Source of the DNA: Oscillospiraceae bacterium
Lineage (GTDB): Bacteria > Bacillota > Clostridia > Oscillospirales > Oscillospiraceae
Assembly (NCBI GenBank): GCA_031266955.1
Contig: JAISAA010000008.1
Coordinates: 1 to 13,152 of the forward strand
Length of the DNA stretch: 13,152 bases
Direction of reading: 5' to 3'
Under the pieces are notes generated by a model. It was not told the DNA's origin. It searched no databases and saw nothing but the letters and a program-made list of their open reading frames with translations. Positions 6,587-12,931 of the stretch are shown here, in pieces (position 1 is the first letter of the stretch; each line of letters opens with the position of its first letter). Made by a program: the position numbers and the translations under genes.

Positions 6587-6899
6587 ACAGCAGTACCCCT
6601 TTTTGCGCCACGTCTCTTTCAACTGTGCTGACACGGTTTTTCATGATGTCAAATTTGCTTTGAGTAGCAGCAACGACATCCACGGGCGGTATGTCACCCA
6701 AAGAGTATAGTGCCCGTTGCGCTTTTTGCATGGCTTCAATTGGGCGCATGACGTTTTCCGGAATAATGACATAGATATCGTAGTCACTGTCACGAAGCGG
6801 CGTCCCATATGCATGAGATCCGAAAAGGTAGATTTTCTTTGCGGGAATGGCTTTGCTGATTACATCGGTTATATTTTGTATTTCGCGATACGCAGTCAC
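6561..6899 (-). CDS. Minimal nucleotidyltransferase (MNT, MntA-like antitoxin candidate)
   Basis: The 112-aa protein is a minimal nucleotidyltransferase with a complete G-S-x10-D-x-D motif (GSHAYGTPLRDSDYD) preceded by the KKIYLFGS strand and followed by a third acidic strand (PPVDVV). In MntA-type proteins this motif AMPylates and neutralises the partner HEPN toxin; the HEPN gene follows immediately and overlaps by 26 bp. The GTG at 6899 is chosen for three reasons: it gives the typical short N-terminus (MTAYREIQNITD), it has GAGG about 10 nt upstream, and the longer in-frame reading back to 7043 would run through the promoter and leader palindrome. A full-length family size of about 100-115 aa also fits. 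ATG 6959 is a less likely start. Confidence 0.86.
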   Translation of the reverse strand: MTAYREIQNITDVISKAIPAKKIYLFGSHAYGTPLRDSDYDIYVIIPENVMRPIEAMQKAQRALYSLGDIPPVDVVAATQSKFDIMKNRVSTVERDVAQKGVLLYERFDLGA

Positions 6900-6931
6900 G
6901 ATAGTCGCCTCGCTTTTACTGTAAAGTAGGA

Positions 6932-6947
6932 GCGCGATTAATCGCGC
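6932..6947. promoter_or_regulatory. 16-bp perfect palindrome in the MNT/HEPN leader (operator or hairpin candidate)
   Basis: GCGCGATTAATCGCGC is perfectly self-complementary. It lies about 22-37 nt downstream of the predicted start of transcription and about 33 nt upstream of the GTG start of the MNT gene. It could be a binding site for a dimeric repressor, in line with autoregulation of toxin-antitoxin operons, or it could fold as RNA. No helix-turn-helix protein is encoded in the pair, so the binding partner is unknown. Confidence 0.5.
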
Positions 6948-6975
6948 CCTGTGTTGCATTGCGTCATCTTTGATT

Positions 6976-7004
6976 ACAATAGCATACAGGCACGGTCTTG
7001 TCAA
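6976..7004 (-). promoter_or_regulatory. Promoter of the MNT/HEPN pair
   Basis: Read on the minus strand, a consensus TTGACA (7004-6999) is followed after 17 bp by TATTGT (6981-6976). Transcription would begin near 6969, leaving a leader of about 70 nt before the GTG at 6899. It is back to back with the rsgA promoter; the two -35 boxes are 23 bp apart. Confidence 0.7.
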
Positions 7005-7027
7005 TCGAAAATTCCGTAAAATTTCTC

Positions 7028-7056
7028 TTGCATCCCACTCCATTTTCTGCTATACT
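7028..7056 (+). promoter_or_regulatory. Promoter of the rsgA-ABC transporter operon
   Basis: TTGCAT (7028-7033) and TATACT (7051-7056) are separated by 17 bp. The predicted start of transcription is near 7063, which produces a leader of about 277 nt before the GTG of rsgA. That leader is long and contains a small ORF, an antiterminator and a terminator. A short hairpin (GCAGT 7065-7069 with ACTGC 7075-7079) would form at the 5' end of the RNA. Confidence 0.68.
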
Positions 7057-7108
7057 CTGCGCACGCAGTGAAAAACTGCCGTTTATTCCCGAAAGGAGAT
7101 GTATTTTA

Positions 7109-7141
7109 ATGACTGCCGTAAAAATGGTGATTGCGTCCTAA
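7109..7141 (+). CDS. 10-codon leader peptide ORF (MTAVKMVIAS)
   Basis: ATG 7109 opens a 10-codon ORF ending in TAA at 7139-7141. It is preceded by a near-consensus ribosome binding site, AAAGGAGAT (7092-7100), with GGAG ending 10 nt before the ATG. This is stronger than most sites in the window and hard to explain unless something is translated here. The ORF lies about 46 nt into the transcript from the promoter at 7028-7056 and upstream of the antiterminator and terminator that precede rsgA. By analogy with leader peptides of antibiotic-inducible genes, its role is probably to place or stall a ribosome. I do not recognise the peptide sequence as a known leader. Confidence 0.6.
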   Translation: MTAVKMVIAS

Positions 7142-7228
7142 AACCGAATAGGGCATAGTCAATATGTTTTGCGGGCGCGGGGCGTCCGGTTGTTGTTATG
7201 CCGTTAATTAAGTGACCTTTCGTGATAA

Positions 7229-7284
7229 CTGCAAAATTGCGGCGCGCCGGAGAGCGTGTCCGCTTAGATTCCGCGGATTTGCAG
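7229..7284 (+). promoter_or_regulatory. Antiterminator hairpin competing with the rsgA terminator
   Basis: The segment CTGCAAAATTGCGG (7229-7242) can pair with CCGCGGATTTGCAG (7271-7284) over 14 positions: eleven Watson-Crick pairs, two G-U pairs and one mismatch. The 3' arm covers most of the left side of both terminator stems, so the two folds are mutually exclusive. The 28-nt loop lies between 7243 and 7270. This is what a transcription attenuator requires, but the fold was worked out by hand. Confidence 0.6.
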
Positions 7285-7316
7285 CCAAAGAGGCTGCTTG
7301 TTCGCGGAATTTTTAT
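7268..7316 (+). terminator. Intrinsic terminator (attenuator) just upstream of rsgA
   Basis: The outer stem pairs ATTCCGCG (7268-7275) with CGCGGAAT (7303-7310). The inner stem pairs GCAGCC (7281-7286) with GGCTGC (7292-7297) around the loop AAAGA. A run of T follows immediately (7310-7315) and another lies at 7321-7326. The structure ends about 24 nt before the rsgA start and just before its ribosome binding site, so it must be read through for expression of rsgA from this promoter. Confidence 0.8.
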
Positions 7317-7339
7317 GTCTATTTTTATGGAGGATCAAA

Positions 7340-8404
7340 GTGGCTGATATAGAAAACTACGGCTGGAACGCAGCCGAAAAGCCGGACGGCGCGGACGGTA
7401 TGATCGCCCGCGTTACGGCGGTGCACAGGGAACGGTACGAATTGATCTGCGAGAACGGCGCGCTGTTCGGGAAAATAAAGACGGGCGTCTATTATGGGCA
7501 GGGCGAAGAGTTTCCGACTGTCGGGGACTTCGTCCTGATACGCTACGTTCAGGGCGGCGACAGCCTGATAGTCAAAACGCTGCCGCGCCGGAGCTTCTTC
7601 TCGCGCCGCGACCCGACGCCGGGGCGGGGCGAGCAGGCGGTGGCGGCGAATTTTGACTACTGCTTCGCGATGGCGTCGCTGAACCGGGACTTTAATCTCA
7701 AGCGTATGGAGCGCTACCTGACGCTCGCGTGGCAGAGCGGCGCTGTCCCCGTCGTCGTGCTGACAAAAGTCGACTTAGCCGGGGATCATTCGGCGCAAGT
7801 GGATGTGGCGCGCGAGATCGCGCCCGGAGTGGACGTCGTCGCGGTGAGCGCTGTCACGGGGTACGGGCTCGACCGCCTCGGGGAGTATCTGGCGCCCGGC
7901 AAGACCGCCGTGTTTCTGGGCTCGTCCGGCGTTGGGAAGTCCAGCCTTGTCAACGCGCTTTTGGGCGAGGAGCGCATGGCGGTCAACTCCGTCCGCGAGG
8001 ACGACAGCCGGGGGCGGCACACCACCACGCATCGGCAGTTGATAATTCTCCCCTCCGGCGCTATGATCATAGACACCCCGGGGATGCGCGAGCTGGGAAT
8101 GTGGGATGTGAGCGAGGGGCTCGGAAGCGCGTTCGACGACGTGGAGGCGGTGCTGGCGCGCGGCTGCAAATTCAGCGACTGCCGCCATATGACCGAACCC
8201 GGCTGCGCGGTAACAGCGGCAATCGAAAGCGGCGAGCTGCCCGCCGGACGCTGGCAAAGCTACATATCGCTCAAACGCGAAGCCCGGTTCAGCGACGACA
8301 AGTCCGGCGCGCTGCGGGAAAAGTACGCGCGGACCAAGGCTATCGCGGTGTGGAACAAGCAGCGAAAGAAGGACTCCGGCAAAAAACAAAGAATCGAGGA
8401 ATAA
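7340..8404 (+). CDS. rsgA: Circularly permuted ribosome-associated GTPase RsgA (accessory-type copy)
   Basis: The 354-aa protein has an N-terminal OB-fold region, then the permuted GTPase motif order diagnostic of RsgA/YjeQ: G4 TKVD (142-145), G5 SAVTG, G1 GSSGVGKSS (194-202), the TTTHRQL switch and G3 DTPGM (from 245). A zinc knuckle follows with C276, C281, H283 and C289. All appear intact. RsgA acts in late 30S subunit maturation and removes RbfA in bacteria where it has been studied. The N-terminus (MADIENYGWN) and the length above 340 aa resemble the longer RsgA type found as an additional copy in many Bacillota, not the housekeeping copy of about 290 aa. GTG 7340 is chosen because GGAGG lies at 7329-7333; a longer in-frame reading would start inside the terminator. 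One base separates its stop from the next ATG, so an ABC exporter is translationally coupled. Confidence 0.92.
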   Translation: MADIENYGWNAAEKPDGADGMIARVTAVHRERYELICENGALFGKIKTGVYYGQGEEFPTVGDFVLIRYVQGGDSLIVKTLPRRSFFSRRDPTPGRGEQAVAANFDYCFAMASLNRDFNLKRMERYLTLAWQSGAVPVVVLTKVDLAGDHSAQVDVAREIAPGVDVVAVSAVTGYGLDRLGEYLAPGKTAVFLGSSGVGKSSLVNALLGEERMAVNSVREDDSRGRHTTTHRQLIILPSGAMIIDTPGMRELGMWDVSEGLGSAFDDVEAVLARGCKFSDCRHMTEPGCAVTAAIESGELPAGRWQSYISLKREARFSDDKSGALREKYARTKAIAVWNKQRKKDSGKKQRIEE

Positions 8405-8405
8405 A

Positions 8406-10175
8406 ATGAAAACAGATAAACAAAAGCCAGGCCTCCGGCGCACACTATCGAACCTGCTGTTCCTGCTGCGCCCGTGGTGGCGGCACGGGAAGCTGTACAT
8501 CGTGCTGCGGATAATAAACGCGCTCGCCGACACCGTAGGGTCAGTCGCGATCATAACCTCACCCACGGCGATCGTCGGCGCGGTTGTCGCAAAGCGCTCA
8601 TTTGCGGAGGTGCTGACAGTCGCCGCCGCTTATTTCGGTGTGTTTCTCGCTTCAAACATTGTTACGTGGGTATCTCAGGCCGTTTATAACGATTGGAAAG
8701 AGACCTACATAGAAGCGGCGATCCAACGCGAGATATTGGCGCAAGCTCAGACCTCCGATTACCGCCATCTCGACGATCCCGAATATTTCAACAGCTTTCA
8801 AATTGCTGTTAAAGAAATGTCCGGTACATCGGCGCAGGCACTGAATTTTCTTATATCATTTATTGATAGAGTTATGTCCCTGTTCGCTATGATAGCCGTC
8901 GTTTCACAGGCCGGCATCGCGATTGTTGTCATTACGCTTTCCGGGCTTGCGGTGTCGTCGTTCTTTCAGACGCGGTACAACCGCGCCTATGCGGAGATGA
9001 CGCCGGCCGTCGCGCCGCACAACCGCGTTATGGGATACGCGCATCGCGCGTTCTCGCTGAAAGCAAACGCCTCCGACATCCGCGCGACGAGCATCGGCGC
9101 CGCCGTTTTCAATAAATACGACGCGGCGCAAGTGAAACGCACGGCAATATACAAGCGGATAAATTTCAAGCTGAACACGCTGAGCGCCGCGCGTTTTGCA
9201 ATGCAACGCTTTACACAATTGTGCGTATTAGTGTATATCGCCTACGGTCTTATATCTGGCCGCATTGCCGACGTCGGGCTATACGCAACGCTGATAGCGG
9301 CGGCGGAGGAAATATCCGTAATGACGGAAAACGCGCTGTTCGCCTTGTTCAATCTGCTCCGGAGAGCGACGACAGGCGGCCAAGTGCGAACGTTCTTCGA
9401 GATAAAATCCGACATCGAGCCCCAAACGACCGGCGCCGCGCCGCCGGACGGCGCGCTGTCCATTGCCCTGCGCGGCGTGTCATTCACATACCCCAACGCC
9501 GATTTTGGCCTGAAAAATCTCAACATATCAATCGCCCCCGGCGAGAAAATCGCCATCGTGGGCGAAAACGGCGCCGGAAAGACGACTCTATCCAAACTTC
9601 TGCTCCGATTATACGACATCGGCAGCGGCGAGATTTTATACAATGGAAAACCCGTCACAGCCTACAACATCCACGCCCTGCGCCGCCGCATAGGCGTTGC
9701 GTTCCAAGACCCGCAACTATACGCGCTGACAGTCCGCGAGAATATGTGCGTCTACAATAAAAGCGACGACAATACGCTCCGCGCCGTGTTAAAAACCGTC
9801 GGTTTAGAACTCAATCTCGACGCCGAAGTCACCCGCGAATTCGACGAAACCGGCGTAATGCTCTCCGGCGGCGAGGCGCAAAAGCTCGCCCTCGCGCGGC
9901 TCCTGCACGGCAACTTCGGCCTGCTGCTGCTCGACGAACCGAGCTCCGCTCTCGACCCTATCGCCGAATACGAAATGACAAAGCTGATGTTCGAGCGCAG
10001 CCGCACCACAACAATAATGGTAGCTCACCGCCTGAGCACGATACGCTCAGCCGACCGCATATATCTCATCGCCGACGGCGAGGTAGCCGAACAGGGCACC
10101 CACGACGAGCTCATCGCCCTCGGCGGCAAATATGCCGAAATGTTCAACAAGCAAGCGGAGAATTACGTGAAATAA
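8406..10175 (+). CDS. ABC exporter, fused permease and ATP-binding domains (ABCB/MsbA-like)
   Basis: The 589-aa half-transporter has an N-terminal membrane domain (hydrophobic stretches at roughly residues 32-85, 145-185 and 265-305). Its C-terminal nucleotide-binding domain has Walker A GENGAGKTT (386-394), signature LSGGE (486-490), Walker B LLLLDEP with D510 and E511, and H-loop H541. All catalytic residues are present, so it should be active as a homodimer or with an unseen partner. Such exporters move drugs, lipids or peptides outward; the substrate is not visible. The start at 8406 has GAGGA about 6-7 nt upstream and lies 1 bp after the rsgA stop, so both genes answer to the same attenuator. 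Coupling an exporter to a ribosome-associated GTPase under a leader peptide suggests a response to translation-targeting compounds, which is inference. No peptidase domain or neighbouring peptide precursor was seen. Confidence 0.9.
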   Translation: MKTDKQKPGLRRTLSNLLFLLRPWWRHGKLYIVLRIINALADTVGSVAIITSPTAIVGAVVAKRSFAEVLTVAAAYFGVFLASNIVTWVSQAVYNDWKETYIEAAIQREILAQAQTSDYRHLDDPEYFNSFQIAVKEMSGTSAQALNFLISFIDRVMSLFAMIAVVSQAGIAIVVITLSGLAVSSFFQTRYNRAYAEMTPAVAPHNRVMGYAHRAFSLKANASDIRATSIGAAVFNKYDAAQVKRTAIYKRINFKLNTLSAARFAMQRFTQLCVLVYIAYGLISGRIADVGLYATLIAAAEEISVMTENALFALFNLLRRATTGGQVRTFFEIKSDIEPQTTGAAPPDGALSIALRGVSFTYPNADFGLKNLNISIAPGEKIAIVGENGAGKTTLSKLLLRLYDIGSGEILYNGKPVTAYNIHALRRRIGVAFQDPQLYALTVRENMCVYNKSDDNTLRAVLKTVGLELNLDAEVTREFDETGVMLSGGEAQKLALARLLHGNFGLLLLDEPSSALDPIAEYEMTKLMFERSRTTTIMVAHRLSTIRSADRIYLIADGEVAEQGTHDELIALGGKYAEMFNKQAENYVK

Positions 10176-10237
10176 TTGTAGGGGCGACCGTCCCGGTCGC
10201 CCGCCGCCGCCAAATGCGGCGCATCCCGTGCGCGCAC
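10176..10237. repeat. REP-like intergenic palindromic repeat
   Basis: Immediately after the ABC exporter stop, GGGCGACCG (10182-10190) pairs perfectly with CGGTCGCCC (10194-10202) around a 3-nt loop. A second hairpin pairs CGCCGC (10205-10210) with GCGGCG (10216-10221), and a self-complementary GTGCGCGCAC lies at 10228-10237. The motif GTAGGGGCGACC with its reverse complement is, to my recollection, a common dispersed repeat in Clostridia genomes. It lacks a T-run, so it may stabilise the upstream mRNA end more than terminate it. Confidence 0.65.
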
Positions 10238-10268
10238 GCACGTTAAATCACAAGAATTGAGGATTCAA

Positions 10269-11249
10269 ATGAACATCATACATACATCCCACCTCACAAA
10301 AACCTTCCGGAGGTTCGTTAAAGACCCCGGTTTGCGCGGCAGCGTCAAATCGCTGCTTAAACGCAAATATACCGATAAGACCGCCGTGGACGACTTTGAC
10401 CTGTCCGTCGAGCCGGGGGAGTTCGTCGGGCTGATAGGACCGAACGGCGCGGGGAAGACGACGCTTGTTAAAATGCTCACGGGCATCGTCGCGCCCTCGT
10501 CCGGGGAGATCTCCGTGCTCGGATATTTCCCAAACAAGCTGGAAAACGCGTTCAAGATGCAGTACGCCGTCGTGATGGGGCAAAAGAGCCAGCTCTTCTT
10601 TGAACTGACGCCGGCCGACACGTTCAGGCTGTTCAAGGAGCTGTACCGCATTCCCGACGGCGACTATAAACGCAACGTCGGCTACTTCACGGAGCTGTTC
10701 GGCGTGTCCGAATTTATGGACGTGCAGGTGAGGACGCTTTCGCTCGGGGAGCGGATGAAGATGGAGTTGATCACGGCGCTGCTGCACAACCCCGGCGTGC
10801 TTTTTCTGGACGAGCCGACAATCGGCCTCGACGCCGCGGCACAGCGCCAGATACGCGCGTTCTTGCGCGAGGTCAACACACAAAAGGGCACGACCATCCT
10901 GCTCACCTCGCACTATATGGAGGACGTGCGCAGCCTGTGCCCGCGCAGCGTCGTCATAAACGGCGGGAAAAAGCTCTACGACGGCTCGACGGAATCGCTG
11001 TTCGATGCGTATCAGACCCACAAGAAGATCACCGTCGCGTTTGACCGCGAAACCGTATTTGAGGCCCCGCCAAACGCGGAAATCTTAGAGCGGAATCCGT
11101 ACAAAGTGACATTTATGATCCCGAAAGCCGAGAGCGGCGCGGCGCTCTCAAGCGTGATGAGCCGCTATACGCCGTCGGACGTCGCGGTAGAGGAAGAGGA
11201 CATCGGCGCGGTGGTGGAACGCATTTACGCGGGGGGCGGCGCGCTGTGA
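10269..11249 (+). CDS. ABC-2 type transporter ATP-binding protein (COG4586-like)
   Basis: The 326-aa ATPase has Walker A GPNGAGKTT (57-65), the signature LSLGE (157-161), Walker B FLDEP with D181 and E182, and H-loop H215 (TSHYMED). The LSLGE form in place of LSGGQ, the long N-terminal segment before the first strand and the C-terminal extension of about 90 residues fit the COG4586 group. Members of that group pair with two different ABC-2 permeases. ATG 10269 is preferred to an in-frame TTG at 10257 because TGAGGA lies 5 nt before it. It overlaps the following permease gene by 4 bp (GTGA). The transported substrate is unknown; relatives have been linked to drug or polysaccharide-like export, but nothing here decides it. 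Confidence 0.92.
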   Translation: MNIIHTSHLTKTFRRFVKDPGLRGSVKSLLKRKYTDKTAVDDFDLSVEPGEFVGLIGPNGAGKTTLVKMLTGIVAPSSGEISVLGYFPNKLENAFKMQYAVVMGQKSQLFFELTPADTFRLFKELYRIPDGDYKRNVGYFTELFGVSEFMDVQVRTLSLGERMKMELITALLHNPGVLFLDEPTIGLDAAAQRQIRAFLREVNTQKGTTILLTSHYMEDVRSLCPRSVVINGGKKLYDGSTESLFDAYQTHKKITVAFDRETVFEAPPNAEILERNPYKVTFMIPKAESGAALSSVMSRYTPSDVAVEEEDIGAVVERIYAGGGAL

Positions 11250-12043
11250 AAAAGTATTTTGCCGTGGCGAAAACGCTGTTCAAGGCGCAGCTCGTATACC
11301 GCTTCGACGTCGCGATGACCGCGCTGGAAATCGCGGGGCGCGTCCTGTTCGCGTGGCTTCTGTGGGGCGCGGCGTTTGCCGGTCGCGAGACAATAGGCAG
11401 CTTCGCTCTTCCCGATATGATGCTCTACTATGTCATAAGCGCGTTTCTCGCGTCGCTCGATATGTCCGGCAGCGTAAGCCGCGAGGTGTCCGACCGCATA
11501 CGCGGCGGGACGTTTTCAAAGTTCATGGTGATCCCCGCCAACGCGCAGTGGCATTTTTACGCGCAGACTATGGGCGCATCCGCGTATTACGCCATATTCG
11601 GCACGGCGGTCACGCTGCTGTGCGCGGTGCTTTTCCGCATAAAGCCGCTGTTTACCGCAAACCCGGCGGCAATCCTCTGCGCCGTCATACTCATTCCGCT
11701 CGGGCTGACGTTTATGGTATGCTATCATTATTTTATCGGGATACTCGCGTTCAAATTTCAGGACATCGGCTTTTTTCTGCACGTTCAAAGCGCGCTGTTG
11801 GAGTTCGTCACGGGCGGCGTGGTTCCGCTGATTTTGCTGCCCGGGCGCGTAACAGACGCCCTGCGGTTCTTGCCGTTCACGCATACGGTCTACACGCCGT
11901 CCATGCTGCTTATGGGAAAGATCGGCGCGGCGGAAGGCGTTTTTGCAATATGCGTTTTGGCGGTATGGACGCTGGCGATGGCGGCGGCGAATCATTTTGT
12001 ATACAGAAGGCTCAGGATCAAATACGACGGGGTGGGAATATGA
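11246..12043 (+). CDS. ABC-2 type permease, first subunit (COG4587-like)
   Basis: This 265-aa membrane protein has six hydrophobic stretches, at about residues 24-46, 58-75, 112-129, 140-170, 183-200 and 230-252, as in ABC-2 permeases. A soluble amphipathic segment with SREVSDRIRGGTFSKFM lies after the second; the similar RGG segment recurs in the second permease (IRGGDLDLYL) and is typical of the coupling helix region in this family. Its GTG start overlaps the ATPase stop and its stop overlaps the next ATG, each by 4 bp, so the three proteins are probably made in fixed ratio. It acts in the cytoplasmic membrane with the ATPase and the second permease. Confidence 0.88.
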   Translation: MKKYFAVAKTLFKAQLVYRFDVAMTALEIAGRVLFAWLLWGAAFAGRETIGSFALPDMMLYYVISAFLASLDMSGSVSREVSDRIRGGTFSKFMVIPANAQWHFYAQTMGASAYYAIFGTAVTLLCAVLFRIKPLFTANPAAILCAVILIPLGLTFMVCYHYFIGILAFKFQDIGFFLHVQSALLEFVTGGVVPLILLPGRVTDALRFLPFTHTVYTPSMLLMGKIGAAEGVFAICVLAVWTLAMAAANHFVYRRLRIKYDGVGI

Positions 12044-12831
12044 TCGCGAACTTAAAATTCATAGCTTTGCTGATAAAGCTGAAGCTATCCCATATGATGG
12101 TGTTCCGCCTGAGCTTTTTCGGCGCGTTCTTCTCAGACGCCGCTCTGTTTGTCATGCAGCTTGCGGCGTTTCAGGCGATATACGGACAGGTTGACGCGAT
12201 AGGCGGCTGGAGCCGCGGACAGATGCTCATCTTCATCGGCACGTTTTCTATGATAAACGGGCTGAGTATGCTTATCTGCTTCTTCGGTATAGTAAATATA
12301 CCGGACAAAATCCGCGGCGGCGACCTGGACCTATACCTTACAAAACCCGTCAATCCCCTGCTGCGCCTGACTTTTGAAAACATCAACCTCGGCTCCGCGC
12401 CGCTGCTGTTCTTGAGCGGCGGCATCGTCGCGCATGGCGCGGCGGTCGAGGGCGCCGCCGTTACAATGCCGCTCATTCTCGCGTATTCCGCGCTTACGCT
12501 GCTGATGGCGCTGCTGTATTACGATATTGACCTGATAATGCGCACACTGCCGTTTTTCTTCATCGGAACAAACGCAATCAACCGAATGACGGACGCGCTG
12601 GTAATACTGAACTTCAGAGTACCCGGCGTTATCTACAAGGGCGTGTTCAAGGTGCTGTTCTGGTTCGTGCTGCCCTACGGCGTAATGGCGACCGTGCCCA
12701 CGCAGGCGCTCACCGGAGCGCTGACGCCTTTGGGCCTGCTGTACGCGCTCGGTATCGTCGCGCTGTTCACGGCGTTCGCGCTGCGGTTCTGGAGGTTCGG
12801 GCTGTCGAGGTATAAGAGCGCGAGCAGTTGA
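12040..12831 (+). CDS. ABC-2 type permease, second subunit (COG3694-like)
   Basis: This 263-aa membrane protein begins MIANLKFIALLIKLKLSH at an ATG overlapping the previous stop (ATGA, 12040-12043). The reading frame stays open upstream to 11353, but that part overlaps the first permease gene out of frame and is not coding. Hydrophobic stretches lie at about residues 20-48, 64-88, 125-165, 180-195, 205-230 and 235-255. The segment KIRGGDLDLYLTKPVNPL marks the cytoplasmic coupling region characteristic of COG3694 permeases. Together with the two preceding genes it makes a complete asymmetric transporter: one ATPase and two distinct permeases. It is the last gene of the operon, followed by a terminator-like structure. 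Confidence 0.88.
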   Translation: MIANLKFIALLIKLKLSHMMVFRLSFFGAFFSDAALFVMQLAAFQAIYGQVDAIGGWSRGQMLIFIGTFSMINGLSMLICFFGIVNIPDKIRGGDLDLYLTKPVNPLLRLTFENINLGSAPLLFLSGGIVAHGAAVEGAAVTMPLILAYSALTLLMALLYYDIDLIMRTLPFFFIGTNAINRMTDALVILNFRVPGVIYKGVFKVLFWFVLPYGVMATVPTQALTGALTPLGLLYALGIVALFTAFALRFWRFGLSRYKSASS

Positions 12832-12832
12832 G

Positions 12833-12889
12833 GCGGCGGAGTGCGCGGATATAATCGCGCGCCTGTGCGTTCCGCCGCTTGATTTTATT
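12833..12889 (+). terminator. Terminator-like nested hairpin after the ABC-2 operon
   Basis: The outer stem pairs GCGGCGGA (12833-12840) with TCCGCCGC (12871-12878). Within it, GCGCG (12843-12847) pairs with CGCGC (12856-12860). The downstream flank TTGATTTTATT is T-rich but interrupted, and also contains the -35 box of the next promoter. It is a probable but imperfect intrinsic terminator for the transporter operon. Confidence 0.5.
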
Positions 12890-12907
12890 CTGAAAACAAC
12901 GTATAAT
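12879..12907 (+). promoter_or_regulatory. Promoter of the PIN-domain gene
   Basis: TTGATT (12879-12884) and consensus TATAAT (12902-12907) are 17 bp apart. Transcription would start near 12914, directly at the ribosome binding site AAAGGAGGT (12914-12922), giving an unusually short leader of about 18 nt before ATG 12932. Confidence 0.72.
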
Positions 12908-12931
12908 ACAGTTAAAGGAGGTGGTAACGGT

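Noticed and set aside
6900..7043. N-terminal extension of the MNT protein back to the ATG at 7043
   Set aside because: It would read through a consensus promoter and the leader palindrome; the GTG at 6899 gives the normal family N-terminus and length.
7729..8409. 226-codon plus-strand frame overlapping rsgA
   Set aside because: Its Arg- and Gly-rich product is typical of an out-of-frame reading of GC-rich DNA; the rsgA frame has all motifs.
7775..8566. 263-codon open frame on the minus strand opposite rsgA
   Set aside because: It covers the conserved GTPase and zinc-knuckle region of rsgA and crosses into the exporter gene; no ribosome binding site or domain supports it.
10182..10202. The perfect hairpin after the exporter gene as an intrinsic terminator
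   Set aside because: No T-run follows the stem and two further palindromic segments do, which fits a dispersed repeat better.
10248..11021. 257-codon open frame on the minus strand opposite the ABC-2 ATPase gene
   Set aside because: The plus strand encodes a full ATPase with all motifs; the minus-strand product has no recognisable domain and is rich in His, Arg and Gln, as expected of a shadow frame in GC-rich coding DNA.
11353..12039. Upstream extension of the second permease frame to 492 codons
   Set aside because: The extension overlaps the first permease out of frame and has no hydrophobic segments; the ATG at 12040 with 4-bp overlap is the natural start.
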